Shown piece by piece: positions 11,330 through 24,390 of a stretch of DNA of 64,000 nucleotides. The notes beneath the pieces were generated by a model. The model made no database searches, was not told the DNA's origin, and saw only the letters and a program-made list of their open reading frames with translations. Location of the stretch: assembly GCF_963678635.1 (NCBI RefSeq), contig NC_087069.1, positions 16,340,660 through 16,404,659 of the forward strand, written 5' to 3'. Position 1 is the first letter of the stretch; each line of letters begins with the position of its first letter. The stretch comes from Symsagittifera roscoffensis. Lineage: Eukaryota; Xenacoelomorpha; Acoela; Convolutidae. A program made the translations under genes and the position numbers.

Positions 11330-11346
11330 TACTCCCCGGACAGTCC
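11330..11346 (-). promoter_or_regulatory. Polypurine tract next to the 3' LTR of element A
   Basis: The minus strand reads GGGGACTGTCCGGGGAGTA directly before the LTR start TGTGC. The purine-rich GGGGAGTA block in this position is the expected plus-strand primer. The same TGTCCGGGGAGTA-TGTGC junction is conserved at the element B LTR (48491). Confidence 0.65.
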
Positions 11347-12067
11347 CCTTCAAAAATCCCATTGAACGCAAAACTCCGGTTTATCTTCAAGTTGTGATCC
11401 AGTTCTCTATAATTAAATTGCAAACCGCATTGAAAAATTGAAGTTTATCTACTCCACCTCAACTCACTGCGTAATATAAATGACATTGTACAACATTTTA
11501 CTGCCTTTTAACATTTTCACAAAGTTTGCACTATGAGGAGTGTCCTAGATAAAATTTGTTTTCTAACTACTTACGTCATTCCATCGGGAAATTTCTTCTG
11601 ACTCTCGCTGATTTAAAAAGGTTTGGGATATGGCACGGCCACGCACCCTTTAAAATTAACTTACTGTCACTCGCTAAGTATATGCCGTGGCCCTCAATAT
11701 TCAAATTAAGAAACTCTGTGGCTAGGAATAGTAATTGGCTAGGTCGAGCGAGCGTACCCAAATCCTACCGGGTCGCCACAAAGTGAAGATGAGTCCTACA
11801 CAGCTTAAAAACTTCAGTCAGTTTTAAATCAGTAAGAATACATAAATAAACAGACGTCAACTGAAATTTTCCTTTATGATTCAACAATTTTAACAACAAT
11901 TAAAACAATTCAAAACAATAAAAAGTCTGTTTCAATCAAACCTCAGCAAAACAACAAGTTTAAAAGTTTCATTAATCAACCTTGGTTGAGTAGTTCAAGT
12001 TTTCATATACTATAACGATTAAGTATTCATCTCTCTCCAATCATCCCTCACGTCTCTTCTTCAATCC
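11347..12067 (-). other. 3' untranslated region of element A
   Basis: About 720 bp between the ORF3 stop and the polypurine tract. It aligns along its length with 48505-49236 in element B (for example a shared 'ggcacggccacgcaccc' block and 'atgaggagtgtcctagataa'), but neither copy has an open frame, so it is conserved as element sequence, not as coding sequence. Confidence 0.65.
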
Positions 12068-15000
12068 TCACTCCATCGCTTCTGGTTCCTCTTCTCCCGT
12101 CTCACTGTCTTCCAGGATTTTCTGTAGCATGTCCACAGAGTTTCGGGCCGTGCCCCAGCTTTCTTGCTCCAGCAAAATCTGTTTGCAGCAGGGTAGTAGA
12201 TCCACGTTCACTTTCTGCTCCATATTCCTGTAGAAGCTGTTAGGCAGACCCAGGCTCACGTTTCGCTCTAGGTCAGCATGTAGGAACTCTTTTTTCTTTT
12301 GTTCGGTGGTGCAAGACATTCCAGCCACTCTCTTCACCGCTGTAGTCGCAGCGTTCCTATGGGTTAGAAATGCTCTCTTATAGGCTCCCGGTCCTATATC
12401 TAGCTGGTAAGATTGATATGCTTCCGTGTTTCGAGACATCTGACGCTTCGCGCGTTCATATACCCATGCCGTCATCATCGCACGGAACAAAGGCATCAAT
12501 GTTTGCCTTGCCCATCTCTTTCGGTAATCTCAGAACTTTGCAGGTCATTTTGAACAAATCCAGTCTGTTACTGATGCTCAATCTGCTCAATTGCTCCGGC
12601 GTCGGCACGGCCATCTCCTGTTTAGTTGTCCCTGCATTGGCCTACTGCCACCTTGCTGCTAACATGGCGCTGACCACCAGTATTGTCAAATTCTGGGCTT
12701 GATCAGGCAACCCCATGGAGAATAACTCCTCAGCATTCCAAACAAAAACTAGGTTTGTTCTCTTGGGGTACCAAAACTTCTGCGCCAGGCAGTGAAACGG
12801 GTACTCCCATTGAGTCAACAGGTTTTTCCCGCAAGCTCAATAACCGTATGCTATCAGTAGGGGCTCGATCTCCATCATCGTCTGATGCGTTTCATCTTTC
12901 TCATCTATCGTTGGGAAATCGCTTGGTGTATCCCTCTCGCCTTCTGTTTCTGGAGCTCGCTGATGTTCTCCTGGCCCCACTTCACAAAATCTTCTCCCCT
13001 TATCTCTTTTTTTACATCCCTAGACCTTTCCGGGTCTGCCCGAAGGATCTTCGTCAGCAGCTCATTCGATTTCTCAGACATTCTCGACAGTTTCATACAC
13101 TTAGGCACCGAAAAGAGTTGACAAATCAGTCTGTGTTGCGTTCTGGCATCTACAATCACCAGGTGTGTCGTGTCTTTACTGTTGCATTACGGTGCCGCGC
13201 TATATCCCACCAGGTACTTCGAGCCGACTGTCTTATGATATCCCAGGCTGTGCTTCAGATTCATTTCGTTCTCAAGAGCGATTCATTTTTCTGTTCCGTC
13301 TGTAACGCTCCAGGCAACACTTCCACACTCAAGGATGTGACCAGCTCATGGGCACGCTCCAGGCGTTCCAACGGTTCGATCGAGTTGACCATACTGCAGA
13401 ACCATAAGGCGGTCGTCAGGTTCATCTCCGTTACTCCGTGGCAATCCGCAATCAATTCCATCCAATTCTTGTCCGACATACTCAATCTTCCATACAGTTT
13501 GGCTAACTGGTGGTGCTGTTCACCCAACGTTTTGAAGCAGTGACCTTTCCCTCACACATGCCCTTTCATTCAACAGCTGGAAGCTGGGCGAGTACCCTCC
13601 TTGATCCAATCGCTCAGAAAGTTACGATATCTTTCGTTGTTTTCAGAGCCAATAAATGTTGTATCACGGCTAAGTCATGTAGGCTCTCATCGTCATTTTT
13701 CTCTGGCTCCACTTCAGCGGTAAGGTCCCATATCAGGCCTGCGTTCGGATTTGGGCACCATGAAGGATTCATGAGTTCCCACATCGTCACTAAGCTGGTC
13801 TGTAGTGGACCGTCCCAGGAGCCACACTCGAAGCTTACAAGCCCCTCCAGTTGGGGAACCGAGGGTTCGAACACTCGTTTCTCCAAAATCACTCCTAACT
13901 GTAGTTTTCCCGATGTTATTGTCCCGAATTCCCGCACTGTCTCCACCCAGAAATTGAGGATCACAGCCTGCTCGAAGTCGAAGTTTGAGTTCCTCTCCTC
14001 CTCGTTGACGAAGGGATTATAGGCCATCCCCGGGACACCCAGCAGGTATCGGAAGGGATTCCGTTTCCCTAACGTCGCATAGTCTTTCAGACTCCGAACT
14101 CTCTTAACTGTCGTACTCCCATTTCTTCATCCCAATAAGGCACCACACAAACCTCCTTTGTAAATCTGTCCTTACACAGGGTTTGGCTAAGTACGCCAAC
14201 AGAGATCAGGGAGTACGCATAGTTTCATCAAAACATTTCTGTAGGGCCGCCTTCCAGGTAATTTTGTTCAGAAGCTCCAAACCATTCAAATTCGCTTCCG
14301 AAGACATCACAGTGCCATATTCTTTCCTCTTCAGGTTCGAAACCGTCACCAAGTCCTTTAAATACTCCTGCATTGCTTGCTTATCATACCAAGCCATCAG
14401 ATGTCCTCTCTCAGAGTATCTTGCCTTCACCATTTTCATATAGCCACCAGCAGGATCACCCATGTGGACTGATTCGCGCACCGTGATGCGACTGTACTCG
14501 ACCATGTCGAGCTGCCCTTCCAAAATCATCTTTGTCATGTTGGTACGTCACGGTTTATATTCCTCCAAACCATTCATCTCCAGTCTGGTTACAGCCAGGG
14601 TCCTCTCCTTTTTCTTGGCTTTTGAAGAAATAGAGATTAATCCCGCCAGCAACATCGGTTGTAGCTGGTTCTGTTTCTCCCTCCCGCCGTGTATGGCACC
14701 ATCCCCTTGCCCGACTCCGCTTGGGCGGGACACCTTCACCAGCGACATCACAACTGTTGCGGCTTTTGACTTCAAAACTTTGATTTTGGTCATTTTTATC
14801 GTTCACTCTCTCCTTCAGTTTTCTCACCATAGACTTATAATTCCTCAGCTCTTTCATGGCTCCTCGGGTTGATCTCGCATAATCGGACTCTCCTCAGCGC
14901 TCTCCTCCGTGACTGATTCGGTCAGACCAGCTCTCATCGTCGTGTAGGCTCTCATCGTCATTTTCCTCTTGATCCACTTCAGCGGTAAGGTCCCATATCA

Positions 15001-18000
15001 GGCCGGCGTTCGGATTTGGGCACCATGAAGGCTTCGTGATTTCCCACATCGTCACTAAGTTGGTCTTTAGTGGACCGTCCTACTAGGCACACTCGAAGCT
15101 TACAAGTCCCTCCAGTTGGGGAACGAGGGTTCGACCACTCGTTGCTCCAGAATCACTCCTAACTGTATTTGTTCCGATGTAATTTTCCCCAATTCCTGCA
15201 CTGTCTCCACCATCCATGTCATTCAGTTCCTTTGTCGGGATCTGCAGTGGCATGTCTTGATATATTTCCAAAAAGGCTCTCAATAAGACTTCTTCCCGCT
15301 TCGACGACTTCTGCCTAATTGCCTTTACACATTCTACTAGCACCGGAGTGTGGATACGATTCACACGAATTTCACAAAACAAAGTGCATCCTTCCATTTT
15401 TCTCATGCTATCGCGGAATCGCCCTGGCGATCAACATTATAAAAGCTCCCATCATTTTTAACTCTTTTCCCCTAGCCTTTGTCTCAATGGTGGCTTCGTA
15501 CACCAATTTCCTCATCCCAGTAAGGAACCACACAAGTCTCACTTGTAAATCTGTCCTAAGAGAATGTTTGGCTAAGTAAGTCATTAGAGATGAGGAAGTA
15601 CGCACGGTTTCATCAAAACAGTTCTGTAGGGCCGCCATCCAGGTAATTTCGTTCGGAAGCTCCAAACCATTCACATTTGCTTCCGACGACATCACAGTGC
15701 CGTATTCTTTCCTCTTCAGGTTTGAACCCGTCACCAACTCCTTCAAATACTCCTACACAGCTTGCTTATCATACGATGCCATCAGATGTCCTCTCGCGAA
15801 ATTTCTTGCCTTCACCATTTCCATAAAGTCACCAGCAGGATCACCCATGTGGACTGTACTCGATCACTTAAGCTGCCCTTCCAACTTAATCTTCGCCATG
15901 TTGGTACGTGACGGTTAATTGTCGTCCAACCCGCCAGTTCGGCATTGGCTGGTGACATACATCTCCAATCTGGTGTCAGCCAGGGTCCTCTCGTTTTGCT
16001 TGGCTTTTGAAGCCATATGGAGTAATACCGCCAGAAACATCGGTGGTACCTGGTTCTCTTTCTCCCTGTCGCCGTGTATGGCACCCTGCCTTTGCCCGAA
16101 TTCATTTGGGCGGAACACCTTCGCCAGCGACATCATCACTGTTGCGGCTTTTGACTTCACAACTTTGGGTTTGGTCACTTTATCGTTCACTCTCTCCTTC
16201 AGTTTTCTCAGCCCTTTCTTGGCTCTTCTAACGCAATGATCTCGCCTCAGCGCTCTCCTTCGTGACTGACTCGTTCAAACCGTGAGATTCAGTGGAATCC
16301 ATCATCTTTTCTGTCATTTCTCGCATGATGGGCTGGTTCATTCCCGCTCTCATCACGGAATGAGTGCCGTGTCTCCGTGTTATGCTCCACGTACTCTCCA
16401 TGGTGAGACTTGGAAGGCTACGCGCGTCCAAGTCTCACCGGTTTTCTTCTCCAGCTCGCTCTGGTACGACTCCCATTCTTCTTCTGGCAACGTGCCCAGG
16501 AACGCCACTCGCATCGACTCGTCAATCCTCTGCCTTCGAGGAGATTCACTGAGCAGCTTCGACTCGTTCCTCCTCTGGTGTGCTTCAACCAGGGACATAG
16601 ACTCCACGGGAGACAAACTAGCAGGGTGCTCCTTAATGGGAGACATAAATGATGACGCGTCATCAGCACTAGCGTTTCATTCGCCCCACCGCCTTCCATT
16701 TCATCAAAGTCATATTATAGAAGATCCCCAAAGTCGAACTCGCTCATTCTGTCGCTTTTCCTTTCCATGTGATCATCTTCCCTCGAATTTCTTTCTTCGC
16801 GTCTCCTTCCTTTCCACCATCATCTGGCTTCGCTCCCGGTCCAGAGGGGCCCTGGTGCGTGTCAACTCCTGCGTCCGGCCGAGCCGGTATCGTCAGGTGA
16901 CCTGCCTGGTAAATCACCTGGTCATTTATGAGAATTTTCACGGGTTTTTCACCATGCGGCGCCACTTCCTCTATAGTCAGATAGATGCCTCCTCTGGACT
17001 CTTTTCCCACTTCAATCATCACTGTCTCTTTTCTGGGCCATTTTAGCCTGGACGTATTGTCGGCTGGAGTATACACATATTTCCAATGGCCTACCGATAC
17101 CTCTGGCTTCCTTGATGGCATGGCTTTACTTTTCTTGCAACTCCATATGGCCGGGAAGGTAAAATCGAAGGTATGTAGAGCTGCAGCATTCCAACTGATG
17201 AAGCGCGGCTCCATTCCCTGGCTCCACCTGAGCATCCTCTCCTCTACGTCCTGTGCAGCTCCAATCCTAGGCGCCAGCACCGGACTAGTCACTCCCAACA
17301 ACAACCTCCTGATGCGCGGATACAGAGGGCACCTATCCGGCAGCAGATTTGAACCCGCCAGCCACGCGTCCTGATTTTCTTTCACATGGGCGTATGTTTC
17401 CGGCCAGGCCGGGATTCTCACTGTCCTCTTCGTACATTTGATGATGGCCGCAAAATCTAGAGTTGGGAATGAACTGGACCTTCGCGAGGCTCTCGCCGCC
17501 CATCCTACACTTAAAGCTGTTGTTCAGGTCCATTAACACCCAGCCAGGCTCCGCATTTCTCTCTGCTCCACCCAGTTCAGCATGGACTAATCCATCACTG
17601 ACAGAAGGTTAATGAACAGAACTGAGTGTCTGTACGCCTCCACCTGTAAGTCCGGGAACACGTGCGCCACAGTAGACCCACATCATCAGGGCCAAGTCGG
17701 TGAACAGGGGCACCCCCACAATTCTTCACTTCACTCTCATCGGAGGCTGATTTGTCTCCTCCGGTCATACTTCTGTTGTGCTGTAATAAGTACTCAAAGA
17801 GCAAAGTCATCCATTCCTTTAAATTTCGGTAGGTTGTTTTCTACATCTGGGCATCAAACTCTCTCTTCGGTCCCTGCAGCTATTCGGGGTATCTCAGCAA
17901 CGGAAACAAATCCCCCAGACGACCATAGGACATTACAATCAGTGTCAGCAGACCATCAAGTCGGAGATCAGCCATTACCTGCGTGAGAAGTACTACGGGT

Positions 18001-21000
18001 CACTTTACGAAGCTTTCGTGTCCAAAAGCAACGTGCAAGGCCAGCAAAAGGCCAATGGACAATTTCCTGATATCCCTCACGAAGTTGGCTATCAGGTTCA
18101 TCAATGCTCTAGGGTAGCAACTGCTGATAAATGCGGGTGACCACCTCACGCCCATTCCCAAGAGAATCGCATCGTATCTTTTATATTCTGCCTTCGTAGC
18201 CAGCACGTCCGCATGGAACCGGTCTAAGGACATCGTTTTGATTTCCTGCATCAGCTGCAACATCGTCGCTCCTGTCTGTTCCCTTGCTCCTAATATCTTC
18301 TTCAGCCATTTGTGAATTTATTTCACTACTGCAAGAGCGCCCTCAAAGGCATCCTGCTCCAACGTACACAGCTGAAGTGACAGGTACAACCAAGGGTTGG
18401 TGTGAGGCCATGGCCTTGAGGTCTTCTTCAGTTAACAGGGAGTTTCTCCTCGCCAAGTTTCCCCCTTTCGTCCCTCACGTAATTCGTCTGTCGAAACCAT
18501 AAATTGCTCACTAATCGTCGCACCAGCCGGTGGTCATCACCCACTTCCGGCCTCATCTTCAACAACCTGCCGAAGTTGGAAAGCTCAAGTCCCAACCCCT
18601 CGTCCAACGCGACACGCGTCGTGCTATGATCCTTGAATCCTTGGACCGCGTTCGAGATGCCCGACCACACAGCAGGAAGTTCTGATCAGTAGGAATAGTT
18701 GAAGCTGGGATAGCAAAAGCTGTCGGTTTGGTGCAGTTATCATTACATCAAATCGTCCTTCCGCCAACAAGACGACCATGGCGTACACAAACTGCAGGGA
18801 TTCGGGCAGCAGGGCGTAGCCGGGAGGCAGCACGAAAAATAACTTAACCAACTGCCTTGCGAAACATTGTCGTATTGAATTTTCGGCTGCTAGCATGGCG
18901 GAGAGTAGCATCATGATCGCTTCTCCCACAGCTTCCGAGCTTGGCTTTGATCCGTCGATAAGAGCGTTCAAGAGTCCCCTACACTGCAAGTGGTCATTTC
19001 ATCAGGCTTTTATCACCACCTCTGGATTCATGTTCACTACTCTCTGCACACTTATCGCCATCCCCAACGCTTGGCACCAACCTAATTTAGAAGCTGTGAG
19101 GAAAATCTCATCCGGCCAAAAGAGCGAGCGGGGCGTATACAAGTAGTCGGAGCTAGCCACTATCAAAATTTTCCCCAGCTTCGTTTCCTGTGGGCCATAG
19201 GCTGCAAACAGGCTGTACCTTTTTGGTGACTCCAGGTGCGCGTATCTTCTTTCATCGCCTTCCACTGAGCTGATGTTATGGCAATCTCTCGAAAACTCGC
19301 CTGCGGACTGTCCTGGGGGTTTAGCGAACTAATTAGACATCTTGTGGTGCCTGTTATTAGGTTTGTACTCTGTTAGAATTTCCCTTTACGGTTTGGTGGG
19401 GCTCCTTCTCTGACCTGATAACGGACGTCCGTCAAGGACCTCGTATTCAGTGGTCCCATGGTGTTATTTCTGGGGAAACCCTCCAGATCTGCCAGTCACA
19501 GGGTAGTCACGGAACTAAATTGCTCGTCTTCGGCCAAAAGCCAGTCTACTCCCGCTATCCGGTACAAAGCAGATACCGTAGAATCATGTCCGTTGAGCAC
19601 TTTCTTCGCGTCTGCAGGACATGTCAACGTCTTCATGTTCAACTTGATTGTCATATCTGCTTTATATCGTCCCCAGGGGCTGGGGTCTGGTCTGTTCCAC
19701 AGCGAGTCATTGACCTTCATTGTGTCCATCACCGCTGCAGTGTCTGCTTGCGATTTCCTTTGAGTCTGCGGCATCCTTGCGTGTTGGGCTGCTGTGCTCG
19801 TAGTTTCTTGAGGAGACCCTTGTGGTGGACCACATCTTGTACCAAGTCGATTCTCCAAGGATCGAACTCGGGAAGCCAGAGTGGTTCCCAATCTCTCTTT
19901 CATATCAGAGCTTGGAGCGGGCTGCATCATGTTTGCCTCCCTGATTTGCTAATGGTTGAGGCACATGGGATCTCACCCTGCCGGCAGAGCTACCTCGTGC
20001 CACCGGGTTGATCATTGTCCGCAGTTCAGCATCCATTTCTTCTATCCTCGATTGAAATGCGTTGTTTATCCTTTGTATCAATGATTGGGTATTGAAATGT
20101 ATACCATCTCTCGTCAAAGCGCTGTGGTCTACCATTCCCAGTGCACTTTCGACGTCCATCAACCGAAGTTCATTGGGATTCTCTGCAGTCAGGTCCCTGA
20201 TCACCACATTCCACTGGGTTACGTTCCTTTTCAAGAAGTCAATCCCCTTTCACTGGTGACCCGGCGTCCGGATTAAGAAGGATGGTGCACAAGACCACAA
20301 TCCTCGGTCTATACTTTTCTTTCAACTCGTTGAGGAGACAGATCAGCAACGACTCCCACTTCACTTCAGGGTTGACGGGGTTCCACGAAACGTCGTTAGT
20401 CCCTATCATCACGGTTAACGTGTCCACCCTATCAAAATTCTGTAGCTCCATCATCTTAATTACTTGAGCCACTGACGCTTCGCCAAAGGAGATTACGGTG
20501 GTTTGTCTCCCACGAGGATCTTTTTCAAATCCTTTACTGAATTTGACTGCTGTCTCCTATGATCAGTTGTTGCGTCGCCGCTGGGCTCCAGTTCATGCCG
20601 TTCAAGCAGGCCCTGGGGTGCTCTGCGGCAACCTGAACGAAAGCTCTTCGGGTGTTGAGATCCTTTCGTATGTCGATCACTCGCGAACTCGCCTTGGCTC
20701 CACTCAGTACCGGACCGACCGGTTCTTTGGGATTTGCTGTCTTCTTCTTCCTGACGGGTGACTGTCCTGCGCGCTGAGAAGGGACGATCCTACCCGAGCT
20801 TCTGTCCCTTGCTCGGTTTATTTCCTGCATCGCGGCTTTAGCCACCTGCTCGAATTTTTCCTGAAACTGAGAAGTCAGGTAGGTGTCCGAGGGATCAGGT
20901 ATCGTACTTCTTGCGTTTGAAGGCGAACTCACTTGCTGCGGGGCCGTCAACTTGCTCGTCCTGAGCCTTAGGTTTAATGGTCTTCTCGGGACTCATCATG

Positions 21001-21684
21001 GCCAGGACGTCTCGCGAAAACTTGCTGACTCTCGCTATATAGAGCTCCTTCAGGCGTTTTGTTTCCTACTCCTTGAAGAGCATCTGCAGCTCGTTATGTT
21101 TCCTTTTCCATTTGTCAGGGTCCTTCACCTTTTCTTGAAACTCGTTGGACTTCGCGCACAATTGTGCCAGTCTTCATCTTTCTTTTCAAGAGTTTCACTG
21201 GTGTTCGCCGTCTGTGTCTCGATTTTGTTCATTTTTGATTTCTACTGCGGAGGAGCCGCTGATAGGGAATCTGCTGATTGTGATGGGCCCGACCCACTAC
21301 GTGATCGCTTGGCTCGAATGAGAGGCTGCGTAGGCCGAACAGGTAGGGGCATCTCCCCTAACCGGTGATCCCTTTGCTCGGCCAGCCCTGGCCCACGAGC
21401 CAAGTCGTGACCGAACATTTCCCTTCTTCGCTATCTTATGAGTCTGTTACGGCTTCTCTCGGCGGTTCTGGACTCACCGAAAACTAGCATCAATACTACT
21501 TCCGTGGGGTAATCCCCAAGACCTTCTCTTCCCAACGCATTAAGGAGTGCGACTGTTAACATCTCGAAAGCTCCGGGTCCTCCAATCCAAAGTTGCAATC
21601 GGTCAACCGCTGATACACCTCGTCTAGAGTCGTTTCTATGCTGGCTGAGATGAAATCCGTCATGTAATTAGTATCACTAATTCT
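12068..21684 (-). pseudogene. ORF3 of element A: giant SGNH-hydrolase protein gene, heavily mutated
   Basis: Collinear with the element B ORF3 over its full length but broken into more than fifteen frame segments. The start codon aligned to the B start has become ATT (about 21684). Recognisable blocks in order: N-terminus 'ETTLDEVYQRLTDCNF' (21.6 kb); SGNH nucleophile block 'QLIIGDSSQIQ' (20.55 kb); 'TVMIGTNDVSWNP' (20.4 kb); the D-x-x-H block 'TRDGIHFNTQ' (20.1 kb); and the second hydrolase-like region (19.2-18.4 kb). The C-terminus 'LEDSETGEEEPEAME' ends at 12068. Here the last 143 codons are uninterrupted, which shows that the equivalent TGA codons in element B are mutations. An internal ~1.27-kb duplication (13.67-16.2 kb) makes it longer than the B copy. 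Confidence 0.8.
13670..16235 (-). repeat. Internal tandem duplication inside ORF3 of element A
   Basis: Sequence 13670-14935 recurs as about 14936-16235 in the same orientation. Shared landmarks are 'ggtaaggtcccatatcagg' (13722 and 14982), 'tcgaagcttacaag' (13828 and 15090), 'cagtgccatattctttcc'/'cagtgccgtattctttcc' (14310 and 15690), and the 'gttgcggcttttgacttca' block (14755 and 16140). Element B has the segment once. The two copies have diverged, so the duplication is not recent. Confidence 0.75.
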
Positions 21685-22139
21685 TCTTTGTGTAGATTTT
21701 GTGTTTTTTTTCTTCGATTCCAATTCAAGTTCAATAAACAAGCGTCCGATCAATCACGATCTAAAAGACAAGTCATAACTTAGATTAATCATGCCAGCTA
21801 TCTCATCTTAACATCGAGGATCCATTCATTCCTTTAAAAACAGTCAGTAGAAATCCTCGTTTTGTTCATAGTTTAAAAGCAAGCACCAAGGTTGATCGTC
21901 CACCTGCGATCTTGTCAAAGTAACATAATTGAGCGCTGTCACCTTTAGTGCCTGGAGTGATCCACGTTTCCACAACATAAACGTCCAATAAGACAAAACC
22001 TAACGTTAGCTTAAAATGCGAATATCACTCATCAACACTATCTTACAGCGAACTTATACCTAATAAATAACATAAAAGCTAATTTTAATGCCTAAAGGTA
22101 TACCTAATAAAAACTACTTACCACTGAACGTGGCTTCAG
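21685..22139 (-). other. Spacer between ORF2 and ORF3 of element A
   Basis: About 455 bp without an open frame, collinear with 58086-58537 in element B. Both contain a 'ggatcgtccacctg' block and a 'gagcgctgtcacct'/'gagtgctgtcacct' block. Because ORF3 starts some 450 bp after the ORF2 stop, it needs its own translation route (for example a spliced or internally initiated message). Nothing in the spacer lets me decide which. Confidence 0.5.
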
Positions 22140-23150
22140 CATATGCTCTGATAATGATTTTTATATGAGTAGACCTCTATGTCTGTTTCCGAAAAAATTA
22201 CACGTACTAGGGCATAAAGCTCTCTCGGATGCAAGTTTCCCCTATTGGGATCAAAGACTGGTAAAGAGAAAGAGAGGTCAATCATCTCTCATCTAAGAAA
22301 TCGAGTTAAGAGTCGAGTTAAGACCTACACCAAGCTCCCGAGATTCACGTGTTCTCTATCAGTGGCCTTAGTTACCAGGAAACACAAATATTTCGCTGGT
22401 ATCTGTGATGCAACAGGGGGCAGCGCTATCATCCCTCCCACACCAGTCCTCTGTTTCAATAAACACTCGATATTCTTGTATTCTCTCTTAAATTATCGCT
22501 ATAGCGCAAGTACGTTCCGTTAGCATGAAATCACTATCTGTGACAAGGATGTTGTTTGAATAGTGAATCGGTAGATCAAAATATGATTTGAAGATTCATC
22601 CAAAAGGCGGTTTTTTAGCGTTTTCGCCCTCCGTATCCAGCTCTCCTGTTTCCCTTTCTGATTTTAATTTTTTGAACATCGATCGCCAAAGATCGGGCAG
22701 ATCGAGAATGCACTCTGGAACACGCAAGGGACCATCTGTAACGACCCAGTTGGAATCGGTGTTGTATTGAGTGATGTATTTAGTGCTAGTGTGATCGACA
22801 TCTTGAATCAACAAGATTGTCTCTTTTTTGGATCTGCTCGCAGATCTTAGAGCCACTCGAGTACTGGCAAATTTGTCAATTCTTGCCCATGCGTCTATTC
22901 CATCTCTGGTTCGAACTCCAATTCAGGTTCAGAGCGATCGTCGATCCAGTACTGTTCTGTATCATTGACCTGGTCAATCTCTTGTGGCACGACTACTTCG
23001 CGTAGGCCACTTTCGAGTCCTTTACTTCGCTCAAAATTATTCGGTCTGTGACAAAATCCTTGCCATACGGGTTTTATTTAATATTTAATTTTCCTTTTTT
23101 GCCCTGGAGTGTTTCCATGGTGGATGGAAAGTCAGGCTGTACTCCTTTTT
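22140..23150 (-). pseudogene. ORF2 of element A: acidic region plus macro domain, broken
   Basis: The acidic part (frames between 23150 and 22596, ending 'GENAKKPPFG') runs in the same frame into the macro-domain start ('IFKSYFDLPIHYSNN', 'VTDSDFMLTERTCAIAI'), interrupted by one TGA where element B reads Arg. This is the evidence that ORF2 was one fused gene. About 40 nt that encode the adenine-binding Asp loop in element B are deleted near 22497. The rest of the macro fold is still readable ('GVGGMIALPPVASQ', 'KYLCFLVTKATDR', 'LPVFDPNRGNLHPRELYALV'). The start of the acidic region is fused by deletion to the integrase end near 23160. Non-functional. Confidence 0.65.
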
Positions 23151-23154
23151 TATT

Positions 23155-24390
23155 TCCAATTTGCTCTGGGCAGTGCGGTGTTCAACCAATATAAACGACC
23201 TCCTTGGTGCAGCAAATTTTTGGTTCCCTTTGGTGGAACCACCTCCTGGGACACACAGACATGGTCTCCGACTGTGTAGGCTTTTGCATGCGCAGTCCTC
23301 TTATCAAATCTCTTTTTTGTCTAATTTGAGCCTACTGCATAGATCATTAACTTCCTGCTGCCTCCTGATCACATCACACAAGAACGTTTGCAGTGCTGTT
23401 TTCTTTCCTTTGTACTCAGGGTAGAAGAACGTTAATGGAAGGGCTTTCTCATGGCCGGTTAACATCATATGCGGGCTTATTCCCGTGGTAGAGAGTTCGG
23501 TGCTAGTATAAGCGCCCATTACTTGCGGCAAGTGCTTATCTCAGTCGTCCATGTAGTGTGAGCAATAAACCCTCAACATGGACACTAATGTGCGATTCTG
23601 TCTTTCGACTAGGCTATTAGTTTGTGGGTTATAAGTGGTCGAGTGGGCCACCTGCGACCTTTTCATTAACGCCTACGTGAAATCACCCACGAATGATTTG
23701 CCATTGACTGATTGGAATGTGATTGGGCATCCGTGTTCCGCTATCCATACATTTATCAAATAGTCTTACGTTTTCTGCGCTGATGCTGTCATTCAGGGAG
23801 CTGCTTCTGCGTATTTTCTGAAATGATCAATCATTACCAGCACTTGATTATAGCACGTGGCCGTAATGATTGTTTACTGATGATCGGTTTGCGTCACTTC
23901 ATTGAATCCTGATGACTCTATTGACTGAAGAGGAAATCTCAGCATCCTGGGGTCCTTCGCCTGCTGACATGACAAGCATGCAGAGATCCACTTCTCACAG
24001 ACCTTCTTCAAGTCAGGCCATTGAAACCGCTTCTGTATCCCGTTATACACTTTGTCCACGCCTTGACGGCCAATCTGATCATGTGAACAGAAGAGCAATT
24101 CAGTTTGATACAACTGTGGTAGTACTATCGAATAGTAATTGTAAAGGAATCCATTCTCTTCCTTGCGTTTGCAGGCCGCAATCCCATCTTTATTCAAATT
24201 GAACAAATCCTTTTCTCATCAAGTAAAACTGTTTAAATATTTTATAGCTGTCCTCCTCTAGGTCTCCTTTGTCAAGTGCTCCCTTCTCGACCCATCTCTT
24301 TAGATTACTCGTCATCTTATAATTTCGCTGAGCCCTTAAGGAATCCGACAGTCGGTACCTGGCTTTCATATATGTCTTCATCGCGTTTTT
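23155..24390 (-). pseudogene. pol: Integrase of element A (Ty3/gypsy), broken
   Basis: 24206-23874 holds the HHCC zinc domain ('HDQIGRQGVDKVYNG' with one His replaced by Arg, 'CLSCQQAKDP'). Further down, frames are shifted, but the core is collinear with the intact element B integrase. Frame 23531-23304 has the stretch 'MPQVMGAYTSTELSTTGISP'. The C-terminal chromodomain-like end is lost to a deletion joining it to ORF2 at about 23160. Strand transfer function is certainly lost. Confidence 0.75.
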
